A model generated the notes under the pieces. That model did not search any database, had not been told where the DNA came from, and was given only the letters and a program-made list of their open reading frames with translations. This document shows, piece by piece, positions 16,528-24,626 of a DNA stretch of 64,000 bases. The position numbers and the translations under genes were made by a program. Origin of the DNA: an uncultured Oscillospiraceae bacterium (GTDB lineage: Bacteria; Bacillota; Clostridia; Oscillospirales; Acutalibacteraceae); assembly GCA_900547095.1 (NCBI GenBank), contig URFG01000004.1, positions 1-64,000 on the forward strand, given 5' to 3'. Within the stretch, counting starts at the first letter, position 1; every line of letters begins with the position of its first letter.

Positions 16528-17685
16528 TTAAAGATCATAAAACTTCTTTTTAAGATCTATTTTTTTATTCAAGAATTCTTTTATGCATTTATAAATGTTA
16601 TAAGAAACATTGCCGTCGCCGTAAGGGCTAACAACATTTTTCATATTTTCCCTGAACTCTTCGCTTTTAAGCTTTAAAATTGCTTTGCTTATCGCGTTTT
16701 TTTCAGGCTCGCAGGAAATTATTGAGTTCGCCTGCAATCTTCCCTTTTGCCTGTCGCCGATATTGATGGTAGGCACATTCAGCGCCGGTGCCTCCACTAT
16801 TCCGCTCGAAGAATTTCCGAGCAGAGCCGCAGAATAAGAAAGCACCGCCGCATAGGTTTCGGGATCAAGCAAAGTGAAAAGAGCGCAGTTATCATTAGCT
16901 CCCGCATAAGCCTTTATTTTATCCATTACTATATGACCGCCCGCGTCGGAATTTGAATGTAAAATAAAGTAATTATATTCTTTGTGAAGATCGATAGCGG
17001 ATAAAAGGTTTTCGGTCTGCTCCGCGGCATTTTCGATCTGCAGAGTAACGGGGTGGAAAATAACGCATATATAAGGCTTATTGAAATCAAAATTAAGCTT
17101 ATTCTTTAATTCTTCGCGGCTCGGTTTCGGAGCTTTTTTTACCATTTCCACTCCCACATCGCCGAAATTAAAGACTCTGTCGGGCGCCTCGCCTAACTGA
17201 ATTATCCTTTTTCTGTACTCTTCGCAGGCAGGGAAATGAAGATAAGCGGTTTTTGTAAGGCTGTGCCTTACGCATTCGTCGACCGCGCCCTCGGTGGTTT
17301 CCCCTCCCGAAATATGAGCTATAGGTATTCTTTCATTGACCGCTGCGAAAGCCACCGGTATCATTTCTGTTCTGTCGCCTAATATCACGAGCATATCGGG
17401 CTTTTGCCTTGCGAAGATATCCGCAAAAGCGATAAAAGCCATTCCCTGCGTTTTGGAAACTGCGGCAGGAGTATCGCCGCTTACAAGAATATCGGGTTTT
17501 TCGCTGATAATAAAGCCGTCGTTTTCGATTTGTGAAACGGTATATCCGTATTCACGGGATAAATGCGTACCCGTGGCAACAAGGCACAGTTCCAGTTCTT
17601 TATCCTCGGAAATAAGCTTTATTATTCCTTTTAAAAGTCCGTATTCCGCGCGGGAAGAAGTAACAACGCAAATTTTCTTTTTCAT
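16528..17685 (-). CDS. neuC: UDP-GlcNAc 2-epimerase, hydrolysing
   Basis: Converts UDP-GlcNAc (or its 6-deoxy diamino derivative) to free ManNAc plus UDP, the first committed step of nonulosonic acid synthesis. The 385-residue GT-B-fold protein shows VTSSRAEYGLLKGII at the N-terminus, ILGDRTEM, IAHISGGETTEGAVDECVRHSLTKTAYLHF and the C-terminal GNSSSGIVEAPALNVPTINIGDRQKGR signature of the hydrolysing class. The ATG at 17685 is preferred to the in-frame TTG one codon earlier, with GGTGG upstream. The NeuC and LegG/NnaA branches are hard to separate by eye. Confidence 0.92.
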   Translation of the reverse strand: MKKKICVVTSSRAEYGLLKGIIKLISEDKELELCLVATGTHLSREYGYTVSQIENDGFIISEKPDILVSGDTPAAVSKTQGMAFIAFADIFARQKPDMLVILGDRTEMIPVAFAAVNERIPIAHISGGETTEGAVDECVRHSLTKTAYLHFPACEEYRKRIIQLGEAPDRVFNFGDVGVEMVKKAPKPSREELKNKLNFDFNKPYICVIFHPVTLQIENAAEQTENLLSAIDLHKEYNYFILHSNSDAGGHIVMDKIKAYAGANDNCALFTLLDPETYAAVLSYSAALLGNSSSGIVEAPALNVPTINIGDRQKGRLQANSIISCEPEKNAISKAILKLKSEEFRENMKNVVSPYGDGNVSYNIYKCIKEFLNKKIDLKKKFYDL

Positions 17686-17697
17686 CAAACCACCGCT

Positions 17698-18759
17698 TTA
17701 TTTTCTGTACTGAATATAATAATCATTGTTTTTATCAAAAAGCGGATCATTTTCTTTCCTTAAATCGAGCAGATGATCGTAGGCGTTTTGGTCGGCTATA
17801 GTGCGCCCGATAAAGAAAGGAATTCTTCCGTTTTTATTAAATTGTTTTTTAAAATTAAACAGGCTATCCTCTATTCCGACGCCGCCGCCCAAATGAAGCT
17901 TCTTTATACCCCTTTCGTTCGCCCAGAGCGCCGCCTCATAAAGCAAAAGATTTGTAGGAGCATAAGATCTGTACTCCATAAGAGTACCCGAAAGGTGATA
18001 ATGCATAAAATTATCATTGAAGAAAAATATCGAAGAGCTAATTATGGTCCCGTTTAAAACAGCATAAAAGAATTTCGTATTTTCGCCCATTTCATTTATC
18101 AGAAATTCATAATACGATCTCTCAAAGAAATAGTAATTCTTAGCGTCAAGCCTTGTCATAGTGCTGTTATAAATATTTATAAAATCTTCTAAATGTTCGC
18201 CGTTGTCACAGATTATCTCAACGCCCGATTTTTTCGCCTTTCTTATCATATTGCGGTTTTTAGAATCCATATTCGAAAATATCAGATCCGAATCGGAAGT
18301 ATCGATATAGACCGTATCTTTTATTTCGGAAATTTCGCTTACTTTATCGATAGTATGCTGATTGCTAAGCAGCGGATGATATCTTACAAACTGCGTGACT
18401 ATTTTATTTTTTCTGCAGAATTCTTTAAAATATGTATCGAATTCCTTTTGGTCCGCCTCGGGAATTTCAGAGTCGCTAAGCGGTCCGCCGTAACCGTAAG
18501 GCGTGCTGAGATCGAAATAAACGCCTTTTTTAAGAATTCCCTCAAAGGCTCCGAAATCGGCAATATCCTTGATATGCACGGGATAGCAAAACCGCGAATT
18601 TTCTCCCTTAAAGTATATAAGCCACTGTTTGCCGTCGCCGTGGCGAGCCATTGATTCGGTGTATTCATAAAGATAATAAATATCCCAATTTTTAAATGAT
18701 TTGACGGTTTTATTCCATTCTTCGCGGCTTTCCCCGTCAAAAACAATAAACTCACTCAT
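17698..18759 (-). CDS. FemAB-like / BioF2-type acyltransferase
   Basis: A 353-residue double-GNAT-fold protein resembling FemA/FemB/FemX aminoacyl transferases and the BioF2-like (PF13480) acetyltransferases. Signs are the N-terminal WDIYYLYEYTESMARHG, FDLSTPYGYGGPL, the TQFVRYHPLLSNQ segment, the helix NRNMIRKAKKSGVEI, and the C-terminal GNAT core with HYHLSGTLMEYRSYAPTNLLLYEAALWANERGIKKLHLGGG. In glycan clusters such proteins are proposed to transfer acyl or aminoacyl groups to amino-sugars. Start ATG 18759 overlaps the preceding stop by 8 bases (ATGAGTGA). Its coupling to the DegT-fold gene suggests a paired step: make an amine, then acylate it. Confidence 0.78.
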   Translation of the reverse strand: MSEFIVFDGESREEWNKTVKSFKNWDIYYLYEYTESMARHGDGKQWLIYFKGENSRFCYPVHIKDIADFGAFEGILKKGVYFDLSTPYGYGGPLSDSEIPEADQKEFDTYFKEFCRKNKIVTQFVRYHPLLSNQHTIDKVSEISEIKDTVYIDTSDSDLIFSNMDSKNRNMIRKAKKSGVEIICDNGEHLEDFINIYNSTMTRLDAKNYYFFERSYYEFLINEMGENTKFFYAVLNGTIISSSIFFFNDNFMHYHLSGTLMEYRSYAPTNLLLYEAALWANERGIKKLHLGGGVGIEDSLFNFKKQFNKNGRIPFFIGRTIADQNAYDHLLDLRKENDPLFDKNNDYYIQYRK

Positions 18760-19786
18760 TAAAATAACCCCCGATAATTTTCGCAACAGTGTCCATATCC
18801 TTTAAGCCGTAACGCTGGTCGGTAGGAACGGAAATAACCGTTCCTGACATCTCTTTTGCATTTTTATCTTTTATGCACTCCGGCATCGGCCAATGAACGG
18901 CACAGTAAACTTTATTTTCAATAAGATATTTTCTGAATTTATCCCGATCTTTTAATGCGGTCACATAAGTAAAAGGAATCTCTCCGCTTTTTATCGTGTC
19001 GGTTACCGGCGGCAGAAATTTTGAAATAATGCTTTCAAGCCGCTTATAATTTTCAAGCCTTTTTTGCTTTATGATATCCACATCAAAGCAACCGAGCAGA
19101 AATTTTGATAGATCGGATATTTTTTTGATCTCGCTTTCTTCGAATTCTTCTTCCGTTTTTAAAAATATTTTTCTGAAAGTTTCCTTGCAGTCGAAATTGC
19201 CTCTTAAATACAATGATTTTAAAACCATTGCGTTTATCCTGCCGCTTTCTTTGGTATTTAAACTGCAATATCCGCTCCTATCCAAAAGATTTTGCGAATA
19301 AAGCACGCCGCCGTCAGGCACAGGAAACCATTTTCTAAGCGAGCAGACGCAGAAATCGCCTATAGTTTTTAAAGAAGAAAAAATACCGTGAGTGGTGTCC
19401 TCGATTATTATAAAGTTATATTTTTCTTTTTTCTTTATCAAAAATTCTCTTATTTCTTCACTCTGCAAAAATCCAAAATAATTCATCAGATAAAAAATAT
19501 CAAGCTTTTCAAAATCCAAATTTTCAAGACTTTTCAAATCAATGGAAAAATCATCGTTTATCTTATAAAAAAATGTTTTTTTATCCTTAAAAAGATCGGT
19601 CACGCTCTCGCAGATATAAGCCGGCAAAGCTACGAAAGACGCGGGATTTTTTTCAAGCAAAAATCTTATCGCGTTTCTTCCGCTGTCAAAATAAAGCGAA
19701 TCATAATTTTTAAGATATTTAAAAATATTATTTTCTTTAGCTTTTATCTTTTTTAAATCAATATCGAAATCGCTTCCGAACTCCAT
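18752..19786 (-). CDS. DegT/DnrJ-fold PLP protein, divergent
   Basis: A 344-residue protein with the layout of a sugar aminotransferase: NYDSLYFDSGRNAIRFLL (the N-terminal sugar/PLP phosphate loop), FVALPAYICESVTDLF, the cofactor Asp in IIIEDTTHGIF, and the Schiff-base lysine in CSLRKWFPVPDGGVLYS. It lacks the GGG..T run of classical DegT members and carries SLRKW, a pattern seen in a subgroup found in polysaccharide and capsule clusters. Substrate unknown; probably a nucleotide-linked keto-sugar or a glycan precursor. Translationally coupled to the FemAB-like gene downstream. Start ATG 19786 with AGGCAGGAT. Confidence 0.72.
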   Translation of the reverse strand: MEFGSDFDIDLKKIKAKENNIFKYLKNYDSLYFDSGRNAIRFLLEKNPASFVALPAYICESVTDLFKDKKTFFYKINDDFSIDLKSLENLDFEKLDIFYLMNYFGFLQSEEIREFLIKKKEKYNFIIIEDTTHGIFSSLKTIGDFCVCSLRKWFPVPDGGVLYSQNLLDRSGYCSLNTKESGRINAMVLKSLYLRGNFDCKETFRKIFLKTEEEFEESEIKKISDLSKFLLGCFDVDIIKQKRLENYKRLESIISKFLPPVTDTIKSGEIPFTYVTALKDRDKFRKYLIENKVYCAVHWPMPECIKDKNAKEMSGTVISVPTDQRYGLKDMDTVAKIIGGYFNE

Positions 19787-19800
19787 ATCCTGCCTGCCTT

Positions 19801-20772
19801 TTAAAATTTAAGTTTCCTTTTTAATTTTGAAAAAAATGTTTCTTTTGCGTATTTTTTTGTAAGCTTGGTAAATTTATCGGGATATTTTGCAAATTCCTTT
19901 AAAAACTTTTTTCTTCTGCTGTTTTCGGGAGCGGGAGTCATAATTCTTCCGTTTCGTTTTATTATTTCTTCCGCGTCAATTTGTTTAAATTCAGTATACT
20001 TCAATATTTTCCCGAGTTCAAGTTTTCCCTTTTGCGATAATGCCAAAACAGACGAAACTCCCAGATTATCGTCAAAATCAGGGAAAAGCTTATCCATTCC
20101 CCAGCCGTCGCCCAAAAGAATATCCGCTTTTATGTTTCCGCCTTTAATTTTGCATTTGAGGCATACATCGCGCTCGAAAATTCCCGAAGTAAAGCATTTA
20201 AGGAAATAGCCGTCTTCATTTCTGAAAGTTATATGCTCGGAATTATCTTTGAATGTGACGCGCATTCCGTAGTTGCTCCAGCCCTTTTGCTTGTCGCGCA
20301 TAGTTAAACTTTTTATCTCGCCGCGCTTTTGCTCTTCTTTTAAAAAAGCCTGATAAATATTCCTGCCGATAGATCCGTGGCATACCACCCCTACGGTTAA
20401 AAGCTTATCCGAATCGGTTACCGATCTTTTAAGCGCATCTATCTGGCACGGCACGCCCGAAAAAAGAACTTCCTTGCCCTCGCTTAACAAGGTTTTTATT
20501 TCATTAAAACAATTTTTTAAATTGCTTACGACATATTTTGATCCCATCATTTTATAAACATCGGATAAATCGTTGCTAACAATATGCTCGGGTAAAAGCT
20601 CCTGCGAATAAACACAGCCGCATACATACCCTCCGCGGCTGATAATTTCTTTTGCAAGCAGAATAAAAACTCCGCCAGAAGAGCTGTTTTTGCGCTCGGC
20701 TTCATTTTTATTTTTTATAACATAACCCTCGGCGTTTATTATCGGCACGGGATCAAATTCAAAATCTTTCAT
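19801..20772 (-). CDS. FrhB-like flavo/iron-sulfur protein, short form
   Basis: A 323-residue member of the coenzyme F420 hydrogenase/dehydrogenase beta-subunit family (FrhB_FdhB N and C domains). Retained motifs are SSSGGVFILLAKEI, GSKYVVSN, SGVPCQIDAL, GVVCHG, the CLKCK pair and ADILLGDGWG. The Cys residues in PCQ, CHG and CxxC are those expected to ligate a [4Fe-4S] cluster next to FAD. Unlike the second copy at 23472, it has no N-terminal two-cluster ferredoxin domain: ATG 20772 (AAGGAAG upstream) is the only supported start, and the longer open frame merely overlaps the previous gene. Despite the family name, F420 is not expected in this organism. Probably acts with the adjacent pyruvyltransferase-family protein on a glycan precursor. 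Confidence 0.8.
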   Translation of the reverse strand: MKDFEFDPVPIINAEGYVIKNKNEAERKNSSSGGVFILLAKEIISRGGYVCGCVYSQELLPEHIVSNDLSDVYKMMGSKYVVSNLKNCFNEIKTLLSEGKEVLFSGVPCQIDALKRSVTDSDKLLTVGVVCHGSIGRNIYQAFLKEEQKRGEIKSLTMRDKQKGWSNYGMRVTFKDNSEHITFRNEDGYFLKCFTSGIFERDVCLKCKIKGGNIKADILLGDGWGMDKLFPDFDDNLGVSSVLALSQKGKLELGKILKYTEFKQIDAEEIIKRNGRIMTPAPENSRRKKFLKEFAKYPDKFTKLTKKYAKETFFSKLKRKLKF

Positions 20773-20776
20773 CTTT

Positions 20777-21913
20777 TTAAAGCTTCCTTTCGGGGATAAG
20801 ATCGATTGCCGTTTTAAGATAACTGTATGATTTTGCTCTTTTTTCTTCAAGGATTTTTTCTGCATTTGAATAATCAATATCGGATAAATCGGGCGAAGAC
20901 AGACACAGCCTGTTTTCAAGACCGAAAGTTTTAAGAGCGTCGGATAATCTGTTATTATCGGAATTTATATCGGTGCTTTTTCTTTTTTGAAACGATAAGA
21001 AATTCTTTTTAAAATTCACTGAAAACATTGTTCCGTGGAAAGAATCCGTGCAGATAAAATCAGCATTTTTTATAAGAGAAATAAACCCGTCAGGTCCGAC
21101 CGTTTCTTTTTTTATATTCCAGTTTTTCATTTCAAGATAGGACATCGGGATTGCTCTGATTTCAAGCCCTTTTTGCTTTGCTATATTTTCCGCTGTTTTT
21201 CTGTGCTCGGTATTATCGCCTAAAAAATAAGTAAGAAGATAGGGTTTTTCAAAAGTAAAATCAGAAGAAACCTTTTCCCATTCCTCCGGCTTTAAAAGGA
21301 GCGTCGGGTCTAAAACAGGGCTTACCGTTTTACCTAAAAGCTCGCTTAATATCTTCGCTCCTCCCTCTTCTCTGCAGGAAAGCGCGGAAAACTCCGATAA
21401 TGCGTTTTTAAATATTTCTCTGTATTCTTCGGGAATTTTCCCTGTGCCGATGCTCGGAGCATAGCTTAATTTAACCGTTTCTTTTTCGCTTAAAAATTCA
21501 AGTAAAAAATCTCTCCACCTTGAAACATAGGGGTTCCAGGTCTGATCGCTTCCGATCATGACAGCCTGATATTTTTCACACTGTTTTTTAAGGCTTTCAT
21601 AATTATCGGATCTTTCGTTTGATAATTTTAAATTGTCTTTATAAAACTTATCAAACTCCGCTTGCTTTTTTAATTCGCAATCCTTAAATTTATATAAATT
21701 ATAATACTTATCAAAATCTTTTATATAAGTAAAAATTCTTTTAAATCTTGTTAAAAAAAGTTTTTTACCGACATAGTCGTTTTTCGGCATAAAATCAATA
21801 ATTTCGGCAGTGCAGTCAAAATTGTTTTCTATAGCTTTGCAAAGCGCATAAGCCTGGAGCATAGTGCCGTAATTATAATATTTATGATAAGTTAAAATTC
21901 CTAAGGATCTCAT
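20777..21913 (-). CDS. Polysaccharide pyruvyl transferase family protein 1
   Basis: A 378-residue GT-B-like protein of PF04230 (CsaB/WcaK-type). Motifs are LTYHKYYNYGTMLQAYAL at the N-terminus, MIGSDQTWNP, LSYAPSIGTGKIPEEY, LSCREEGGAKIL, PVLDPTLLL and the late DSFHGTMFSV. Typical members transfer pyruvate from phosphoenolpyruvate to a sugar as a ketal, but the subfamily fused or paired with FrhB-like proteins has no established reaction. Start ATG 21913 overlaps the flippase stop (ATGA). It is followed four bases later by FrhB-like 1; the arrangement repeats the pair at 23472-25741. Confidence 0.87.
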   Translation of the reverse strand: MRSLGILTYHKYYNYGTMLQAYALCKAIENNFDCTAEIIDFMPKNDYVGKKLFLTRFKRIFTYIKDFDKYYNLYKFKDCELKKQAEFDKFYKDNLKLSNERSDNYESLKKQCEKYQAVMIGSDQTWNPYVSRWRDFLLEFLSEKETVKLSYAPSIGTGKIPEEYREIFKNALSEFSALSCREEGGAKILSELLGKTVSPVLDPTLLLKPEEWEKVSSDFTFEKPYLLTYFLGDNTEHRKTAENIAKQKGLEIRAIPMSYLEMKNWNIKKETVGPDGFISLIKNADFICTDSFHGTMFSVNFKKNFLSFQKRKSTDINSDNNRLSDALKTFGLENRLCLSSPDLSDIDYSNAEKILEEKRAKSYSYLKTAIDLIPERKL

Positions 21914-23463
21914 TTTTTCTTTCTCCCGCGAATCATATTTAAAAGCAACTTCATTTCGTTTGTTTTAAGAACAACAAGGCTTGCAAGATACACCGCAGTG
22001 CCTATAATTACCATTAAAAGGGTATAAATCAGCGTGCCTTTAAATCCGGACGAGAAAAATCCGATCTTAATAAGCGGAATTTTTATAAGCGACAGAATTA
22101 AAAGCATTAAAACAGCTGAAATTCCTGATTTTACCGATAAAACAAACGATTTTTTATAATTTAAGCCGTCAAGTCTTTTCTTCGCTGTTTTAAGAATTAA
22201 AAACGCGATAACAGCGGTTGATATCGTGGTTGCAAGCGCAAGCCCTAGAGCCCCTAAGAATTTTGCGAGAATAATATTAAGCACTATATTTATTCCTATT
22301 CCGATAAGCGAGTTATACATCGGAGTTTTTGAATCCTCCAGAGAATAGAAAAGCCTTGAGCTTGCCTGCCTTAAAGCCGTGAAGAAAAGGCAGACCATAT
22401 AGCACACAAAAAGCGGTGCAATAGAGCTTACCGATTTTTCATCAAAAGCTCCTCTCATAAACACAATGCTTATTATCTCGTTTCTGAGAACATATCCTCC
22501 GATAATAAGCGGGAAAAGAATTAAGATAAAAAACGATATCGCAAGGTTTAATGTTTCGGACATTCCCTCTTTATCATCTCTCGCCGCCTGGCGCGCCATT
22601 TGAGGATAAATAACCGTCGAAACACCGGATATTAAAAGTGTGGAAATCGCGCTTGTGAGCTTTGAGGCATAGTTAAGCGAGGCGATACTGCCCGTTGATA
22701 AAAACGAGGCGATCATTCTGTCTATAAGCTTGTTTATCTCCGCCGCGCCTATTCCTAAAAACACAGGGCCCATCATTTTACCGGCACTTATAAGCGAGGG
22801 ATCTTTTAAAGAAAACTTAAATTTATATTTATAATATTTCCGCCTTATGGCTATCGAATATAAAAGCGAGAGAAATATTCCTGCGAAGTTTCCGTAGATC
22901 GCGGCAAAAATTCCGAATTTGCTGTGAAGAACTATCACGGATATTATAAATACAACATTTTGAATATTGGAAGTGAGCGCGGGAAGAGCAAAGCTCTTGT
23001 TTACATTCATCACACCTGTGTTTACGGTGATGATCTGTGAAAAAAGAATCGTGGGCACTATAATTCTTGTGAGCTCCACTGCAAGCGCGTGGGTAGACTT
23101 GTTTAAACCGGGGGAGAATGCAAAAACCACTTCATTTGCGAAAATTTCAAATAAAATTATAATAATTCCCGTAAATGCTGCAATCACAGTTATAAAATTA
23201 GAAATAAACCTATCTGCACTCTCAATCGACTCGCCGAATTTATGCTTAGAATAAATCGGGATAATTATAGTCTGAATTGCGGTAGTTACGACTGCAAAAA
23301 TGGTAACCGGGAGCGAAACCGCCACCGTGTATGCGTCAGCCTCGGCAGTTGTACCGTAAAAGCCTGCAAACACGGCCTCCATAACAAAAGAAAAAACTAT
23401 TGAAACGGCGTTTACAACCGTCAAAAGCATAGCGGATTTAGCCATTGCTCCGTTTTTACCCAT
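21910..23463 (-). CDS. MurJ/Wzx-type lipid-linked oligosaccharide flippase
   Basis: A 517-residue MOP-superfamily membrane protein with 13-14 predicted transmembrane helices and the MurJ/MviN-like N-terminal pattern (AVFAGFYGTTAEADAYTVA), a conserved Arg/Lys-rich loop and KPGLN-type extracellular loops. It should flip the undecaprenyl-PP-linked repeat unit across the membrane. Because it is inside the glycan operon between the two pyruvyltransferase/FrhB pairs, a Wzx role in the glycan pathway is more likely than the essential MurJ role in peptidoglycan. ATG 23463, GGTG upstream. Confidence 0.87.
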   Translation of the reverse strand: MGKNGAMAKSAMLLTVVNAVSIVFSFVMEAVFAGFYGTTAEADAYTVAVSLPVTIFAVVTTAIQTIIIPIYSKHKFGESIESADRFISNFITVIAAFTGIIIILFEIFANEVVFAFSPGLNKSTHALAVELTRIIVPTILFSQIITVNTGVMNVNKSFALPALTSNIQNVVFIISVIVLHSKFGIFAAIYGNFAGIFLSLLYSIAIRRKYYKYKFKFSLKDPSLISAGKMMGPVFLGIGAAEINKLIDRMIASFLSTGSIASLNYASKLTSAISTLLISGVSTVIYPQMARQAARDDKEGMSETLNLAISFFILILFPLIIGGYVLRNEIISIVFMRGAFDEKSVSSIAPLFVCYMVCLFFTALRQASSRLFYSLEDSKTPMYNSLIGIGINIVLNIILAKFLGALGLALATTISTAVIAFLILKTAKKRLDGLNYKKSFVLSVKSGISAVLMLLILSLIKIPLIKIGFFSSGFKGTLIYTLLMVIIGTAVYLASLVVLKTNEMKLLLNMIRGRKKK

Positions 23464-23471
23464 TTTTTCAC

Positions 23472-24626
23472 CTACTTTATCATAGATCTCAATTTATCTT
23501 TTACTTTTCTTATAAAGCTTTGTTTAGGATATTTTTTAATAAGTCCATTTATAGACAGCTTTTCTGAATCGCTCAAAAATTCTTCTCTTAAACTTGGAGC
23601 TTTAAAATTGCTTAGCGCAGTTTTTCTTTTTTCAAATATGCTTTCCTCGCTGACAGGTATTAGCTCGATTTTATCCTTAATAAAATTTAAAAGCTTTTCA
23701 CCCTTATCGGAGCTGACGATTACTGCGGATATCCCCTGCTTTACGGGGATTTCGGGATAATATTCTTCTATTTTCCAAAAATCGGCGACGGTGATATCCG
23801 ATACGCGGTCCTTTCGCCTGTAAAGGCAATTAAAACAGCTTTCTCTAAGCGACAGATGCCGCCCGAACCAATAATGGAATTCGTTTTTACTGCCTGAGTT
23901 TTTAAAAGATTTTAAAGGCTTAAATTCGGCGGACTGCGTCAATTTGCCCCAGCCATCTGTTTTTGCCCTGAAATTATATTTTATAAGCTTTGCTTTGTGC
24001 TTATCTTCAAGATATTCTTTATATTTCCCCCATAATGCGGGAGCGGGCACGCCGTGGCAGATAAAATCTATAATATATAAATTTTCATACTCTTTTTCTA
24101 AATATTTTTTAAGACCGCCAGCCTGGCAGGGAGCGCCTGTAAAAAGCACGGTGCCGCCCCTTTCAAGCTCTTTTTTTATCTCTTTATATGTATCTTTTAA
24201 ATCACTCTGCAAATATTTTGAGCCTGCAAAGGCTTTGATATCGCCGATATCATCAGAAAGCTTATGGTAAACGGTTTTTAAGTCATCACTAAACCTCGCT
24301 CCGCACACTTTAAAGCCTTGTTTTACAAATTCCTGCATAAGAAGCGATACAACCGCGCCGCTCGTGGAATTTTCATCCATAAACTCTTCTTTTGCATACG
24401 CCGCAAAATAATTTGCATTATCACTGCTTAAAAATATATTTTCATTATCCTTATATGCCTGGCATACTTTTTCGCAAAGTCCGCAGTTTACGCACTTATC
24501 CTTATTTATTTCAGGAAATAAAAATCCGCCTTTTCGAGCTTTCATTTCAATAGCGGATTTAGGGCATACGCTAAAGCACGCAGTGCAGCCTGTGCAGAGA
24601 TTTTTGATTTTATTAATTTCTATCAA
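23472..24626 (-). CDS. FrhB-like protein with N-terminal ferredoxin domain
   Basis: A 384-residue redox protein. Residues about 8-58 carry two [4Fe-4S] motifs (CTGCTACFSVCP and CVNCGLCEKVCQ), followed by the FrhB N and C domains: NSTSGAVVSLLMQEF (written TSGAVVS), GSKYLQSD, TGAPCQAGGLKKYL, FICHGVPAPALW, SCFNCLYRRKDRVSDITVADFW. The same PCQ, CHG and CxxC cysteines occur in the short copy. It could take electrons from ferredoxin and reduce or activate a glycan intermediate; that is inference. Start TTG 24626 with GGGAAG; it overlaps the previous stop (TTGA), coupling it to pyruvyltransferase 2. Confidence 0.85.
   Translation of the reverse strand: MIEINKIKNLCTGCTACFSVCPKSAIEMKARKGGFLFPEINKDKCVNCGLCEKVCQAYKDNENIFLSSDNANYFAAYAKEEFMDENSTSGAVVSLLMQEFVKQGFKVCGARFSDDLKTVYHKLSDDIGDIKAFAGSKYLQSDLKDTYKEIKKELERGGTVLFTGAPCQAGGLKKYLEKEYENLYIIDFICHGVPAPALWGKYKEYLEDKHKAKLIKYNFRAKTDGWGKLTQSAEFKPLKSFKNSGSKNEFHYWFGRHLSLRESCFNCLYRRKDRVSDITVADFWKIEEYYPEIPVKQGISAVIVSSDKGEKLLNFIKDKIELIPVSEESIFEKRKTALSNFKAPSLREEFLSDSEKLSINGLIKKYPKQSFIRKVKDKLRSMIK

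Noticed and set aside
21910..23463. Assignment as the essential peptidoglycan lipid II flippase MurJ
   Set aside because: Same superfamily, but its place inside the glycan operon favours a Wzx role; the essential MurJ may be elsewhere.
19801..24626. Naming the two FrhB-like proteins F420 hydrogenases
   Set aside because: Only the beta-subunit fold is shared; no hydrogenase subunits or F420 synthesis genes are present and the context is glycan synthesis.
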